Shown one piece after another: positions 17,988-26,713 of a DNA stretch of 64,000 nt. Made by a program: the position numbers and the translations under genes. The notes under the pieces were generated by a model. That model searched no databases. It had not been told where the DNA came from and saw only the letters and a program-made list of their open reading frames with translations. The DNA comes from Achromobacter dolens (GTDB lineage Bacteria; Pseudomonadota; Gammaproteobacteria; Burkholderiales; Burkholderiaceae_B), in assembly GCF_902859745.1 (NCBI RefSeq), contig NZ_CADIJW010000008.1, positions 62,001 to 126,000 of the forward strand, written 5' to 3'. Position 1 is the first letter of the stretch. Every line of letters begins with the position of its first letter.

Positions 17988-19958
17988 TTACTTCCTGGCC
18001 GGCGCCGCCGTGATGGCGGTGGCGAATTCCTCGGTGATGCTGAAGTAGGTGTTCAGCAGGATCTGCAGGTTTTTCTTGCCGATGCCGCCTTCGGCGTTCA
18101 TGTCCATCTGCAGCACGGCCTGGTTCTTGTCGTCCAGGTAAGCGCGGGTCCAGCGGTACTCCTGGTTCCAGGCGTTGATGGCCTTGAGCGTGGCCGGCTT
18201 CTTGCTGGCGTAGGTGGCGGTGGCGACCAGGTCGTAGCACTTCTCGGAGAAGTCATTGCACAGGAATTCCAGGCGCAGGTCGGTGGCGCCGGAATTGCTG
18301 GCGTCCAGGATCAGCACCGGACCTTCGTCGCCGTCGGTCTTGCGGGTGGTGTAGCCCATGTCTTCCAGCATATGGACGACCATGTCGACGTCGAACTCAT
18401 TGACCACGTCGGCGTTGCTGGTCGCGGCCATTTCGTCGTCCATGGCGGTGGCGCCGGCGGCCGGTTCGGCTTCTTCCTCGTCATCGTCCATCGCGCTGTT
18501 CATGCCGGTCGCGCCCAGCAGGCCCGAGAACAGTTCGTCGGCGGGAATCTTCTTGCCGTTCAGGTCGCCCATGCCGTCGGCGAAGTGGAACTTGCCGACG
18601 ATGTTGTCGCCGTCGTTCTTGCCGACGTTGAACATCTCGGCCATGCCGGACATGCTGCGGATGTTGTCGGCGGCCTCGGCTTCGGCCTTGTCGGCGGGCA
18701 TGCCGTCCTTCTTGATGGCGTACTGCACCATCAGGTCCTGCACCATCGGCTTGGAGATCACCAGCGTGGCGTCGATCTGCTTGATGGCCTTGACCACGAT
18801 TTCCTGCGGCGTCAGGTCCTTGACGTTGGGAGGATTGGCCAGGTCCAGCGTGACGTTCAGCTTGCTTTCGCCCTTGGCGGTCTTCCAACTGATCGGGTCG
18901 ATGCTGAACGACGGATTGCCGGCCAGCAGCTTGCCGGCGTTATCCAGCAGCACCTGGAACTGTTCGTCGTTCAGGCCCTCGTCGTGGGCATCGGCCATGT
19001 ATTGGCGCATCAACTGGTTGTAGGTATCGGACAGTTGCTTGACCGCGGCGCCGTCCAGCCGGGCCAGCTTGATGACGGCCTGGCCGTTGCCCAGCGGCAC
19101 GTCGTTGACGTTGATGTCGCCGGTCTGGTAGGCGGCCTGGATGTTGATGTTCTTGTCGTCCTCGGCCAGCTTGACGGTGTAGCTGAAGTTGTCGAGGATC
19201 ACCTTGGCGTCGGCGTCCGGCTTGATGACTTCGATGCGCTTGATCTTGATGCCCGAGTCGCCGACCGACAGGCCGAACTTGCCCATGCGGCTGTCGACGT
19301 CCATGGTCAGGCCGGACATCGCCATCTTGATCGGATCGCTGCCCTTGGTGCCGTCCACCGCCAGCGTGTCGGTCTTGGCATTGGCGGTGATGGCGGCCAG
19401 TCCGCGGTCGAACGTGCCGGTGATTTCCATGCCGCTGAAATCGACCGAATTGCCCTCATGCGTCACCTTCACCGGCGCGATGCGGGCGGTCGATGCCGTG
19501 CTGCCGCCAAAGCTGACCATGGCATCGGTGACCAGGGGCGAGACGTCCTTGGTCAGCTCGAACACCGGCTTGACGTTGTCCGTCTTGGCCATTTCGGCGT
19601 GGACGAAAGCCAGCTTGGGCGCGATGGCGCCGCGCGCCAGCGCGCTCTTGGGGAACGGGCCGTGCTCGATTTGGGCATCGAATTCCAGCATGCCGTCCGG
19701 CATGTCGCTCAGGCTCTTGTCGCTCTTGACGAACGACACGCCGTAGCGCGCCTGCGTCGAGAACAGGCCGCGCTCGTATTTGATCTGGTCGATGCGCAGG
19801 CCGAACAAAGGCGTGATCTTGGCCAGCTTCTCGTTGGCCTCGGCCAGGCGGCGCTGCGCGCCTTCTTCGATGCGCTTGCCCGTGTACCAGGTAGCACCCA
19901 CCCAGCTTCCCGCTCCCACTATGACCACGGCTAAGGTGATCGCTACGCTCTTTTTCAT
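17988..19958 (-). CDS. Membrane-anchored DUF945 (YdgA-type) protein fused to a YbjN domain
   Basis: The 656-residue protein begins with a signal anchor (MKKSVAITLAVVIVGAGSW) and then a DUF945/YdgA-like region to about residue 480, with many GNGQAVIKL- and KIKRIEV-type strands. An acidic linker rich in Asp, Glu and Ala (about 490-517) leads into a C-terminal YbjN-like domain (about 518-650) recognised by the AINAWNQEYRWTRAYLDD and QMDMNAEGGI segments. DUF945 proteins are periplasmic and bound to the inner membrane, with no clear enzyme activity; YbjN relatives resemble secretion chaperones. The fusion is unusual. The ATG at 19958 is chosen because it begins the signal sequence; the frame stays open upstream but without homology. 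It is a single gene, convergent with gcvP. Confidence 0.8.
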   Translation of the reverse strand: MKKSVAITLAVVIVGAGSWVGATWYTGKRIEEGAQRRLAEANEKLAKITPLFGLRIDQIKYERGLFSTQARYGVSFVKSDKSLSDMPDGMLEFDAQIEHGPFPKSALARGAIAPKLAFVHAEMAKTDNVKPVFELTKDVSPLVTDAMVSFGGSTASTARIAPVKVTHEGNSVDFSGMEITGTFDRGLAAITANAKTDTLAVDGTKGSDPIKMAMSGLTMDVDSRMGKFGLSVGDSGIKIKRIEVIKPDADAKVILDNFSYTVKLAEDDKNINIQAAYQTGDINVNDVPLGNGQAVIKLARLDGAAVKQLSDTYNQLMRQYMADAHDEGLNDEQFQVLLDNAGKLLAGNPSFSIDPISWKTAKGESKLNVTLDLANPPNVKDLTPQEIVVKAIKQIDATLVISKPMVQDLMVQYAIKKDGMPADKAEAEAADNIRSMSGMAEMFNVGKNDGDNIVGKFHFADGMGDLNGKKIPADELFSGLLGATGMNSAMDDDEEEAEPAAGATAMDDEMAATSNADVVNEFDVDMVVHMLEDMGYTTRKTDGDEGPVLILDASNSGATDLRLEFLCNDFSEKCYDLVATATYASKKPATLKAINAWNQEYRWTRAYLDDKNQAVLQMDMNAEGGIGKKNLQILLNTYFSITEEFATAITAAPARK

Positions 19959-20061
19959 GTTTTGCTTTGTCGTTGATTGTCGAGTCTTGTCCATGCGGCG
20001 CGGCGCCGTCGAGCGGCGCGGGCAATGGGACATATTCATCGGCCTGTCAGGACCCGCGGCG

Positions 20062-20067
20062 AGTATA
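20062..20067 (-). promoter_or_regulatory. Putative -10 element for the DUF945-YbjN gene
   Basis: On the minus strand this reads TATACT, about 100 bases before the start codon at 19958. No good -35 hexamer is present at the right distance, so the call is weak. Confidence 0.3.
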
Positions 20068-20114
20068 CCGAGGCGGGGTAGCCAGTTGCAGTGCGTGCCG
20101 TTACCGAAGATTTC

Positions 20115-20145
20115 AAAATGAAAGCCGGCGCCCTCGGGCGCCGGC
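20115..20145 (-). terminator. Intrinsic terminator at the end of the catabolic operon
   Basis: GCCGGCGCCC (20124-20133) pairs with GGGCGCCGGC (20136-20145), a 10-base stem. On the minus strand it is followed by TTTCATTTT. It lies just after the stop of the last M81 peptidase gene. Confidence 0.8.
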
Positions 20146-20167
20146 CATATTGTCGACAACGCGTGTT

Positions 20168-21643
20168 TTACAGGGGATCGAGCGGGTAGATCGGCCGGCG
20201 CACGTGCTTGAAGTCGAGCTGGCCGTAGTCGGAGGTGGTGACGCCCACGCCGGTGCACTCGATGATCTCGGTGGCCATTTCGGAGAAGCCGGCGCGCCAG
20301 TGGACCCGGCTCTTGAGCACCACATAGCGCTTTTGCAGCGGATCGATGCCGGCCGACAGCAGGCAATTGATGTCGAAGGGTTCCTGGTGCCGCGATACCA
20401 CCACGATCTCGACCCGTCCGGTATCGATCACCACCGTCAGGCCGGTGTCGTTGCGCACGCCACGGTACATGGGGCCGCGGTTCAGGTAGACGCCGTCGAA
20501 CACCAGCTTGACGCGGCCCGTCACGGTCAGCGGTTCGCCGCGGCGATTGATGGCGGGCATGTCGACCTTGCCCCCCAGCGGCAGCGTGACGGTGCTGCCC
20601 ACCCCCGCCGTGGCGGCCTCGCGCGCCGCCTGGGGATCACAGATGGCGTAGAACACCACGTTGTCCAGTTCCTGGCGCAGCACCTCGGCCAGCACCGCGG
20701 TGGTGTCCATGGTGCCCCCGGAGCCGGTGTTGTCGTAGTGGTCCAGCAGCACCACCGGTCCCTGCTCGATGGCCTTGGCCCGGGCAATGGTGGGCGCCAG
20801 CGGCTCGGAATGGAACACCCATTTTGAGCGGTCGTTCCAGGCGCGGTCCAGCAGCTCGTCGCGGTATTGCTCCGCCTGGGCCAGGTTGGCGTCCGTACAG
20901 ACCACGGCGCTCAGGCCGGCCTCGCGGATGTCGGCGTGGGGGAAACCCACGAACACCGAGGCCGCCAGCACGCCGTCGGCCTCCATCTGGCGGCAGCGCT
21001 CCTGCAGCGACTTGTTGGGATCGGCGTGGGTGCCCTGGCACATGACGTGCGGCAGCATGGGCTTGCCGCCCCAGGTCATCACGGGCTTGATCTCGCCCTT
21101 GAGCGTGCGCACGATGACGTTGGCCGCGCGCACGCCGGCCTCGCGGATGTCCACGTGCGGATAGGTATGGAAGCCGCTGATGACGGTGGCGTTGTCGACG
21201 ATGTCGGCGTAGATGTTGGCGTGCATGTCCAGCGTCACGGCCACCGGCGTGTTGGGATCGATCTCGCGCAGGCGGCGCAGCAGGTCGCCCTCGGCGTCTT
21301 CCACACCCTCGGCCACCATGGCGCCATGCAGGTCCAGCAGGATGGCGTCGTAGCCGCCCTTGCGGACCTCGTCCAGCACCCGCTTGCACAGCAGTTCGTG
21401 GGTCTCGGCGCTGGCCGGGCCGCTGGGCCAGGACTCGGCGGCCACCGGCACCACGATCTCGGCGCCGACGCGGCGCGCCACCTCGATGTAGCCGCCCAGG
21501 CCGCTGTCGGTGTTCTCGTAGGCGCGGATGGCGCGGTCGCCGGCCAGGATTTCAGGATTGCCGCGGAAAAAGCGTGCGAGCGGGGTCGGCACGGGCGAGA
21601 AGGTGTTCGTCTCGTGCTTGATCATTGCCAGAAGCCAACGCAT
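20168..21643 (-). CDS. M81 family metallopeptidase, MlrC (microcystinase C) type, copy 1
   Basis: The 491-residue protein belongs to the M81/MlrC family, zinc enzymes first known for cleaving linear microcystin products. The N-terminal HETNTFSP motif, LLDLHGAM and LDMHAN are present. Candidate zinc ligands Asp139, His141 and His163 have the same spacing (+2, +22) as the reported Asp167, His169 and His191 of MlrC. No signal peptide is seen, so it acts in the cytoplasm on imported substrate. It is the last gene of the operon, 45 bases after the amidase. A second M81 gene heads the transporter part of the same cluster; the two are clearly different in sequence. The substrate is unknown; microcystin itself is unlikely without mlrA and mlrB. 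Confidence 0.88.
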   Translation of the reverse strand: MRWLLAMIKHETNTFSPVPTPLARFFRGNPEILAGDRAIRAYENTDSGLGGYIEVARRVGAEIVVPVAAESWPSGPASAETHELLCKRVLDEVRKGGYDAILLDLHGAMVAEGVEDAEGDLLRRLREIDPNTPVAVTLDMHANIYADIVDNATVISGFHTYPHVDIREAGVRAANVIVRTLKGEIKPVMTWGGKPMLPHVMCQGTHADPNKSLQERCRQMEADGVLAASVFVGFPHADIREAGLSAVVCTDANLAQAEQYRDELLDRAWNDRSKWVFHSEPLAPTIARAKAIEQGPVVLLDHYDNTGSGGTMDTTAVLAEVLRQELDNVVFYAICDPQAAREAATAGVGSTVTLPLGGKVDMPAINRRGEPLTVTGRVKLVFDGVYLNRGPMYRGVRNDTGLTVVIDTGRVEIVVVSRHQEPFDINCLLSAGIDPLQKRYVVLKSRVHWRAGFSEMATEIIECTGVGVTTSDYGQLDFKHVRRPIYPLDPL

Positions 21644-21688
21644 GGAAATTCCTGTGGGTTGCCAAAGGGGAAGGGGAGCGGGACGGCG

Positions 21689-23095
21689 TCAGGCCCGGGG
21701 CGGTTGCGGCCAGGGCTGCTGGGCCGGGCGCATGCGCTCCCAGGCGCGAGCCACGCGCAGCACGCCCAGATCGTCGAAGCGCGCGCCGGCGATCTGCAGG
21801 CCGATCGGCAGGCCCGACTTGGTATAGCCGCAATTGACCGAGGCGGCCGGCTGCTCGCTCATGTTGTAGGGCAGGGTGTAGCCGATGTGGTGCATGGTCG
21901 TGGCGACTTCGTTGGTGGGCGCGGCCCACTCGGCGTTGTAGGCCACCACCGGCGCCACCGGCGACAGCACGTAGTCGTAGGGGGCGGTGGCGGCGACGGT
22001 CCTGGCGCGCACGTTCAGGGTTTCGTAGTAGCTGCGGAACACGGCCTCGCCGGATTGGCCGCCGCCGCTTTCGGCCCAGGCGCGGATGAACGGCAGGATC
22101 TTGTCGCGGCGTGCCTGCGGCAGGGCCCCCAGGTCAATGGCCGAGCGGGTGCGCCAGAAACGGTCGACGCCGTCCAGCATCTCCGGCGTCATCCACGGCT
22201 TGAGCGGCGTGACGATGGCGCCGGCCGACTCGAACAGTCGGGCCGCGGCTTCGACGGCGGCGCGGATCTCCGGGTCCAGCGGCAGGCCGCAGCCGGCTTC
22301 GAGCTGCAGGCCGATGCGCAGGCCGCGCACGTCCAGCTCCAGGTTGAGCCAGTCGAAGTCCTGGAACGGCAGGCTCATGTGGTCGCGCGCGTCGGGTTGC
22401 GACAGCACGCCCATCATCAGCGCGGCGTCAGCGATGTCGCGCGTCATGGGGCCGGCGCAGCGGCCCATGAAGGGCGGGTCGATGGGAATGCGGCCCAGGC
22501 TGGGCTTGAGCGTGGCGATGCCGCACCAGGCGGCCGGCAGGCGCACCGAGCCGCCGATGTCGGTGCCGATGTGCAGCGGGCCGTAGCCCGCCGCCGCCGC
22601 CGCCCCGGCGCCGGCGCTGGAGCCGCCCGGGTTTTTGCTCAGGTCCCAGGGGTTGCGCGTCAGCGCATGGAAACTCGACAGTCCCGAGGAGAGCATGCCG
22701 TAGTCGGGCATGGTCGTCTTGCCCAGCACCACGGCGCCGGCCTCGCGCATGCGCGCCGCCGGCGGGGCGTCGGCCGCGGCCGGCGTCAGGTCGGTGGCGG
22801 CGGTGCCCAGCGGCACCGGCACGCCGCGGGTGGCGATGTTTTCCTTGATGGTGGCGGGCACGCCGTCCAGCGAGTAGCCGCCGCAAGCCTGCGGCTCGCC
22901 CTTCATCCAGCGCGCCTCGGAAGCGCGCGCCTGCGCCAGCGCCTGGTCGGGATCGAGCGCATAGGTGGCGTGGATGTGCGGTTCCCAGCGCGCGATGTGG
23001 TCGAGCACCGAGCGGGTCGCCTCGACCGGCGACAGGGTCTTGTTGCGATAGGCGGCCAGCAGTTCCTGGGCCGAGAGTTCATGCGGTTGCGACAT
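21689..23095 (-). CDS. Amidase signature family amidohydrolase
   Basis: This 468-residue enzyme hydrolyses carboxylic amides through a Ser-cisSer-Lys triad. Lys84 (ATIKEN), Ser159 (GGSSAGAG) and Ser183 (DIGGSVRLPA) are all present, with the typical 24-residue spacing of the two serines. The C-terminal SGLPIGLQIAG motif is normal. No leader peptide is seen. It lies between the ABC ATPase and an M81 peptidase gene with gaps of 44 and 45 bases, so it should work on the same imported compound or its fragments. It is not GatA: no gatB or gatC is adjacent and the context is catabolic. Confidence 0.9.
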   Translation of the reverse strand: MSQPHELSAQELLAAYRNKTLSPVEATRSVLDHIARWEPHIHATYALDPDQALAQARASEARWMKGEPQACGGYSLDGVPATIKENIATRGVPVPLGTAATDLTPAAADAPPAARMREAGAVVLGKTTMPDYGMLSSGLSSFHALTRNPWDLSKNPGGSSAGAGAAAAAGYGPLHIGTDIGGSVRLPAAWCGIATLKPSLGRIPIDPPFMGRCAGPMTRDIADAALMMGVLSQPDARDHMSLPFQDFDWLNLELDVRGLRIGLQLEAGCGLPLDPEIRAAVEAAARLFESAGAIVTPLKPWMTPEMLDGVDRFWRTRSAIDLGALPQARRDKILPFIRAWAESGGGQSGEAVFRSYYETLNVRARTVAATAPYDYVLSPVAPVVAYNAEWAAPTNEVATTMHHIGYTLPYNMSEQPAASVNCGYTKSGLPIGLQIAGARFDDLGVLRVARAWERMRPAQQPWPQPPRA

Positions 23096-23139
23096 GGCGG
23101 GTTCCGATTGCGTGGGATGCCTGGGTTGATTGGGACGCC

Positions 23140-24831
23140 TCAGGCGGCGGGGGCCGCCAGCCCGGCCGCCACGGGCCGGAAATTGCGGAAGTCCCAGTCG
23201 CGCCCGGGCGCCGCGTCGATCAGGGCGCGGGTGTACTCGTGGCGGGGATCGGTCAGCACGGCCTGGGCGGCGCCGGTCTCGACGACCTTGCCGCGCTGCA
23301 TGACCATGATGGTGTCGCAGATCTGCGCGGCCACGCGCAGGTCATGCGTGATGAACAGCACGCCCACGCCGGTGCGCTCGCGCACCTGCTCGAGCAGTTC
23401 CAGGACCTGCGCCTGCACCGACACGTCCAGCGCCGACACGGCTTCGTCGGCCACCAGGATCTCGGGGTCCATCACCAGCGCGCGGGCGATGCAGATGCGC
23501 TGGCGCTGGCCGCCGGAGAATTGGTGCGGATAGCGCCGCATGGCGTCGGGGCTGAGCCCGACCACCGACAGCGTTTCGCCGGCGCGTTGCTCGGCCTTGT
23601 CGCGGGGCACGCCGAAATTGAGCAGGCCTTCGATGATGGATTCGCCCACGGTGCGGCGCGGGTTGAGCGAACGGTACGGGTCCTGGAACACGATCTGGAT
23701 GCGGCGGCGCACCGGGCGCAGCGCCGCGCCGGACAGGGTGCTGAGGTCTTCGCCGCCCATCATCATGTGGCCGGCGGTGGGCTCGATCAGGCGCACGATG
23801 CAGCGCGCCACCGTCGATTTGCCCGAACCGGATTCGCCCACGATGCCCAGGATCTCGCCCTTGCGCAACGTCAGGTTGACGTCGGCCGCGGCGATCACGT
23901 TCTGCGGCGCGCGGCGCGAAAACAGCGCGCGCTTGCCGCCGTAGGTGCGCCCCAGGCCCTTGACGTGCAGCACCGGCTGGCCGGCGGGCGCTTCGCGGTG
24001 CGAGGGCACCAGGCTGGGCACCGACGACACCAGGCGGCGCGTGTACGACTGCTTGGGTTCTGCCAGGATTTCGTGGCGCGTGCCGCTTTCGATCAGGTCG
24101 CCGCGGTTCATCACCACGATGCGGTCGGCGATCTCGGCCACCACGCCAAAGTCGTGCGTGATGAACAGCACGGCGGTGCGGTGCTTGACCTGCAGTTCCT
24201 TGATCAGCAGCAGGATCTGCTTCTGCGTGGTGACGTCCAGCGCCGTGGTCGGCTCGTCGGCGATCAGCAGCTTGGGCTCCAGGATCAGCGCCATGGCGAT
24301 CACGATGCGCTGGCGCTGGCCGCCCGAGAGCTGGTGCGGATAGGCATCGTAGATGCGCTCGACGTCGGGCAGGTGCACCGAGCGGAACATGTCCAGCACC
24401 TTGGCGCGGCGTTCGGCGGCCGACATGCGGCGATGCAGCCGCAGCACTTCATCGACCTGCTTGCCGACGGTGTGCACGGGGTTCAGTGCCGTCATGGGTT
24501 CCTGGAACACCATGGCCATGCGGGTGGCACGCAGCTCGCGCAGGCGCCGCGGCGTGGCGGTGGCCACGTCCTCGCCTTCGACGCGGATCGAACCCGCGCT
24601 GATGCGCAGCACGCCAGGCGGCAGCAGGCCCATGACGGCCAGCGAGGTGACCGACTTGCCCGAGCCGGATTCGCCGACCACGCACACGGTTTCGCCGGCG
24701 TGCACGTCCAGGCTCAGGTTGCGCACCACGCGGTTGCCGGCGCCGCCGACCTCCACCGACAGGTTGCGGATCGCCAGCACGGCGGACGAGGTATCGCCCG
24801 CGGGGGGAGTGGGAGAGTAGGTCATCGGCAT
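23140..24831 (-). CDS. Peptide-type ABC transporter, fused double ATP-binding protein (DppD-DppF type)
   Basis: One polypeptide of about 563 residues holds two complete ATPase domains. Each has Walker A (GESGSGKS), a Q-loop, the signature (LSGGQRQR and FSGGQRQR) and Walker B ([12 protein letters not shown] and [12 protein letters not shown]). Such fused ATPases energise dipeptide/oligopeptide or glutathione importers (DppDF, OppDF, GsiA). The start ATG at 24831 overlaps the permease stop as TGATG, which indicates translational coupling; a second ATG two codons later is also possible. In the second domain the residue after Walker B Asp-Glu is Ala instead of Pro, a minor difference. It completes the importer encoded with the two permeases and the binding protein. 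Confidence 0.93.
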   Translation of the reverse strand: MPMTYSPTPPAGDTSSAVLAIRNLSVEVGGAGNRVVRNLSLDVHAGETVCVVGESGSGKSVTSLAVMGLLPPGVLRISAGSIRVEGEDVATATPRRLRELRATRMAMVFQEPMTALNPVHTVGKQVDEVLRLHRRMSAAERRAKVLDMFRSVHLPDVERIYDAYPHQLSGGQRQRIVIAMALILEPKLLIADEPTTALDVTTQKQILLLIKELQVKHRTAVLFITHDFGVVAEIADRIVVMNRGDLIESGTRHEILAEPKQSYTRRLVSSVPSLVPSHREAPAGQPVLHVKGLGRTYGGKRALFSRRAPQNVIAAADVNLTLRKGEILGIVGESGSGKSTVARCIVRLIEPTAGHMMMGGEDLSTLSGAALRPVRRRIQIVFQDPYRSLNPRRTVGESIIEGLLNFGVPRDKAEQRAGETLSVVGLSPDAMRRYPHQFSGGQRQRICIARALVMDPEILVADEAVSALDVSVQAQVLELLEQVRERTGVGVLFITHDLRVAAQICDTIMVMQRGKVVETGAAQAVLTDPRHEYTRALIDAAPGRDWDFRNFRPVAAGLAAPAA

Positions 24832-25736
24832 CAGATCCTGCGCACCATTTTCGGATCGAGGGCGTCGCGCAGCGCGTCGCCCAGGATGTTCACGCTGAGC
24901 ACGGTCAGCGACAGGAACAGCCCCGGGAACAGGATCAGGCCGGGCAGCATGCGGAAGTACATGCGGCCCTCGGACATGATGTTGCCCCAGGAGGCGATCT
25001 CGGGCGGGATGCCCGCGCCCAGGAAGCTGAGGATGGCCTCGGTCAGCATGGCCGAAGCGAACACATAGGTGCCCTGCACGGTCAGCGGCGCGATGGTGCT
25101 GGGCACCATGTGGCGCCACAGCAGCAGCGGCAGCGGCGTGCCCAGCGCCAGCGCGGCCTCGACGTAGGGCTCGCCGCGCACGGTCAGGATCTGGCCGCGC
25201 ACCAGCCGCACCACGCGCGGGATCTCGGGAATGGTGATGGCCACCAGCACCGTCGTCAGGCTGGCGCCGGTGACCGACACCAGCGCGATCGCCAGCAGTA
25301 TGCCGGGGATCGCCATGATGGCGTCCATGGTGCGCATGATGATGCCGTCGAGCGAGCGGAACCAGCCGGCGATGACGCCGACCACGAGCCCGATGGCGAC
25401 GCTGACGACCGCGGCGCCCAGGCCCGCGATCAGCGAGACGCGCGCGCCGTAGGCCACGCGCGACCAGACGTCGCGGCCGAAGGCGTCGGTGCCGAACAGG
25501 TAGTCGGTGAACGGCTGCTTCAGGCGCGCGCCGGGATTGATGAACGTCGGGTCGACCGTGCCCAGCAGCGGGGCGAACAGGGCGATGGCGACAATGATGA
25601 GCAGCACCACCAGGGCCAGCATCACCGGCCAGCTTTTGAAGCTCTGGCGGATCTGGCGCCAGGCGGTGACGTGGGGCGTGCCGCCGCCGGGAAGATCGGC
25701 GGCCGCTTGCGCGGCGGCGTCGGTTGGCGTTTGCAT
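24831..25736 (-). CDS. Peptide-type ABC transporter permease (DppC type)
   Basis: The 301-residue inner-membrane permease has about six membrane segments. Following a cytoplasmic N-terminus, the DppC/OppC signature is visible: FGTDAFGRDVWSRVAYGARVS and later the EAA-type loop that contacts the ATPase (EAALALGTPLPLLLWRHMVPS). The C-terminus GDALRDALDPK is typical for the family. It lies 9 bases after the DppB-type gene and overlaps the ATPase gene by one base, so the three are translated together. Family assignment is firm, substrate open. Confidence 0.93.
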   Translation of the reverse strand: MQTPTDAAAQAAADLPGGGTPHVTAWRQIRQSFKSWPVMLALVVLLIIVAIALFAPLLGTVDPTFINPGARLKQPFTDYLFGTDAFGRDVWSRVAYGARVSLIAGLGAAVVSVAIGLVVGVIAGWFRSLDGIIMRTMDAIMAIPGILLAIALVSVTGASLTTVLVAITIPEIPRVVRLVRGQILTVRGEPYVEAALALGTPLPLLLWRHMVPSTIAPLTVQGTYVFASAMLTEAILSFLGAGIPPEIASWGNIMSEGRMYFRMLPGLILFPGLFLSLTVLSVNILGDALRDALDPKMVRRI

Positions 25737-25745
25737 GGCGTGGCC

Positions 25746-26687
25746 TCAGTATCGGATACGGGGGTCGAACACCGTGTAGGCGCAATCGACAACCAGATTG
25801 ATGAACACGTAGACGAAGGCGAAGAACAGCGTCAGGCCCTGGATCACGGGGTAATCGCGCGCCAGCACGGCTTCGACCACCAGCCGGCCCAGGCCCGGGA
25901 TGTTGAACACCGATTCGGTCACCACCACGCCGCTGATCAGCAGCGCGATGCCCAGGCCCACCACCGTGGCGATGGGCACCGCGGCATTGCGCAGCGCGTG
26001 GCCCAGCAGCACGCCGGTCTCGGTCAGCCCCTTGGAGCGCGCGGTGCGGATGAAGTCCTCGCCCATCACCTCGATGACGCTGGTGCGCGTGATGCGCGCG
26101 ATCAGGGCGATATACACCGTGGACAGCGCCAGCGACGGCAGGATCAGCCGGTGCAGGAACAGCCAGAAGCCATTGGCCAGCGGCGTGTAGCCCTGCACGT
26201 TGAACCAGCCCAGCTTGATGGCGAAGGCCCAGATCAGCAGGTAGCCGGTGACGAACACCGGCACCGAAAAGCCCAGCACCGAAAAGCCCATGACGGCGCG
26301 ATCCAGCAGCCGGCCCTGGCGCCAGGCCGCCAGCACGCCCAGCGGAATCGCCACGACCAGCGTGAATACCAGCGTCAGCAACGCCAGGCTCAACGACGGT
26401 TCGAGCCGCTGGCCGATGAGCTGGGTGACCGGCACGCCGGACATCAGCGAGGTGCCGAGGTCTCCCTGCAGCAACTTGCCGCCCCAGATGAAGAACTGTT
26501 TGGCGACCGGCTTGTCCAGGCCCATCGTCTGGCGGATCTGCTCGATCCGCTCGGGCGTGGCGCCGTCGCCCGCCATGATGATGGCCGGATCACCCGGGCT
26601 CAGACGCAATATCGCAAAGACCACCACCGCGACCATCACCAGAACGGGGATGGTCGCGAGGAGCCGGCGTGAGACGAATGCCAGCAT
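25746..26687 (-). CDS. Peptide-type ABC transporter permease (DppB type)
   Basis: This 313-residue permease has the DppB/OppB pattern: a first membrane helix (MLAFVSRRLLATIPVLVMVAVVVF), a periplasmic domain with GDPA and LGLDKPVAKQF, and the loop EDFIRTARSKGLTETGVLLGH that docks on the ATPase. It ends VDCAYTVFDPRIRY, the usual C-terminus. The start has AGGGGGA upstream. It follows the substrate-binding protein gene after 26 bases. Confidence 0.93.
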   Translation of the reverse strand: MLAFVSRRLLATIPVLVMVAVVVFAILRLSPGDPAIIMAGDGATPERIEQIRQTMGLDKPVAKQFFIWGGKLLQGDLGTSLMSGVPVTQLIGQRLEPSLSLALLTLVFTLVVAIPLGVLAAWRQGRLLDRAVMGFSVLGFSVPVFVTGYLLIWAFAIKLGWFNVQGYTPLANGFWLFLHRLILPSLALSTVYIALIARITRTSVIEVMGEDFIRTARSKGLTETGVLLGHALRNAAVPIATVVGLGIALLISGVVVTESVFNIPGLGRLVVEAVLARDYPVIQGLTLFFAFVYVFINLVVDCAYTVFDPRIRY

Positions 26688-26713
26688 GTATTTCCCCCTG
26701 AACTACTTGCCCG

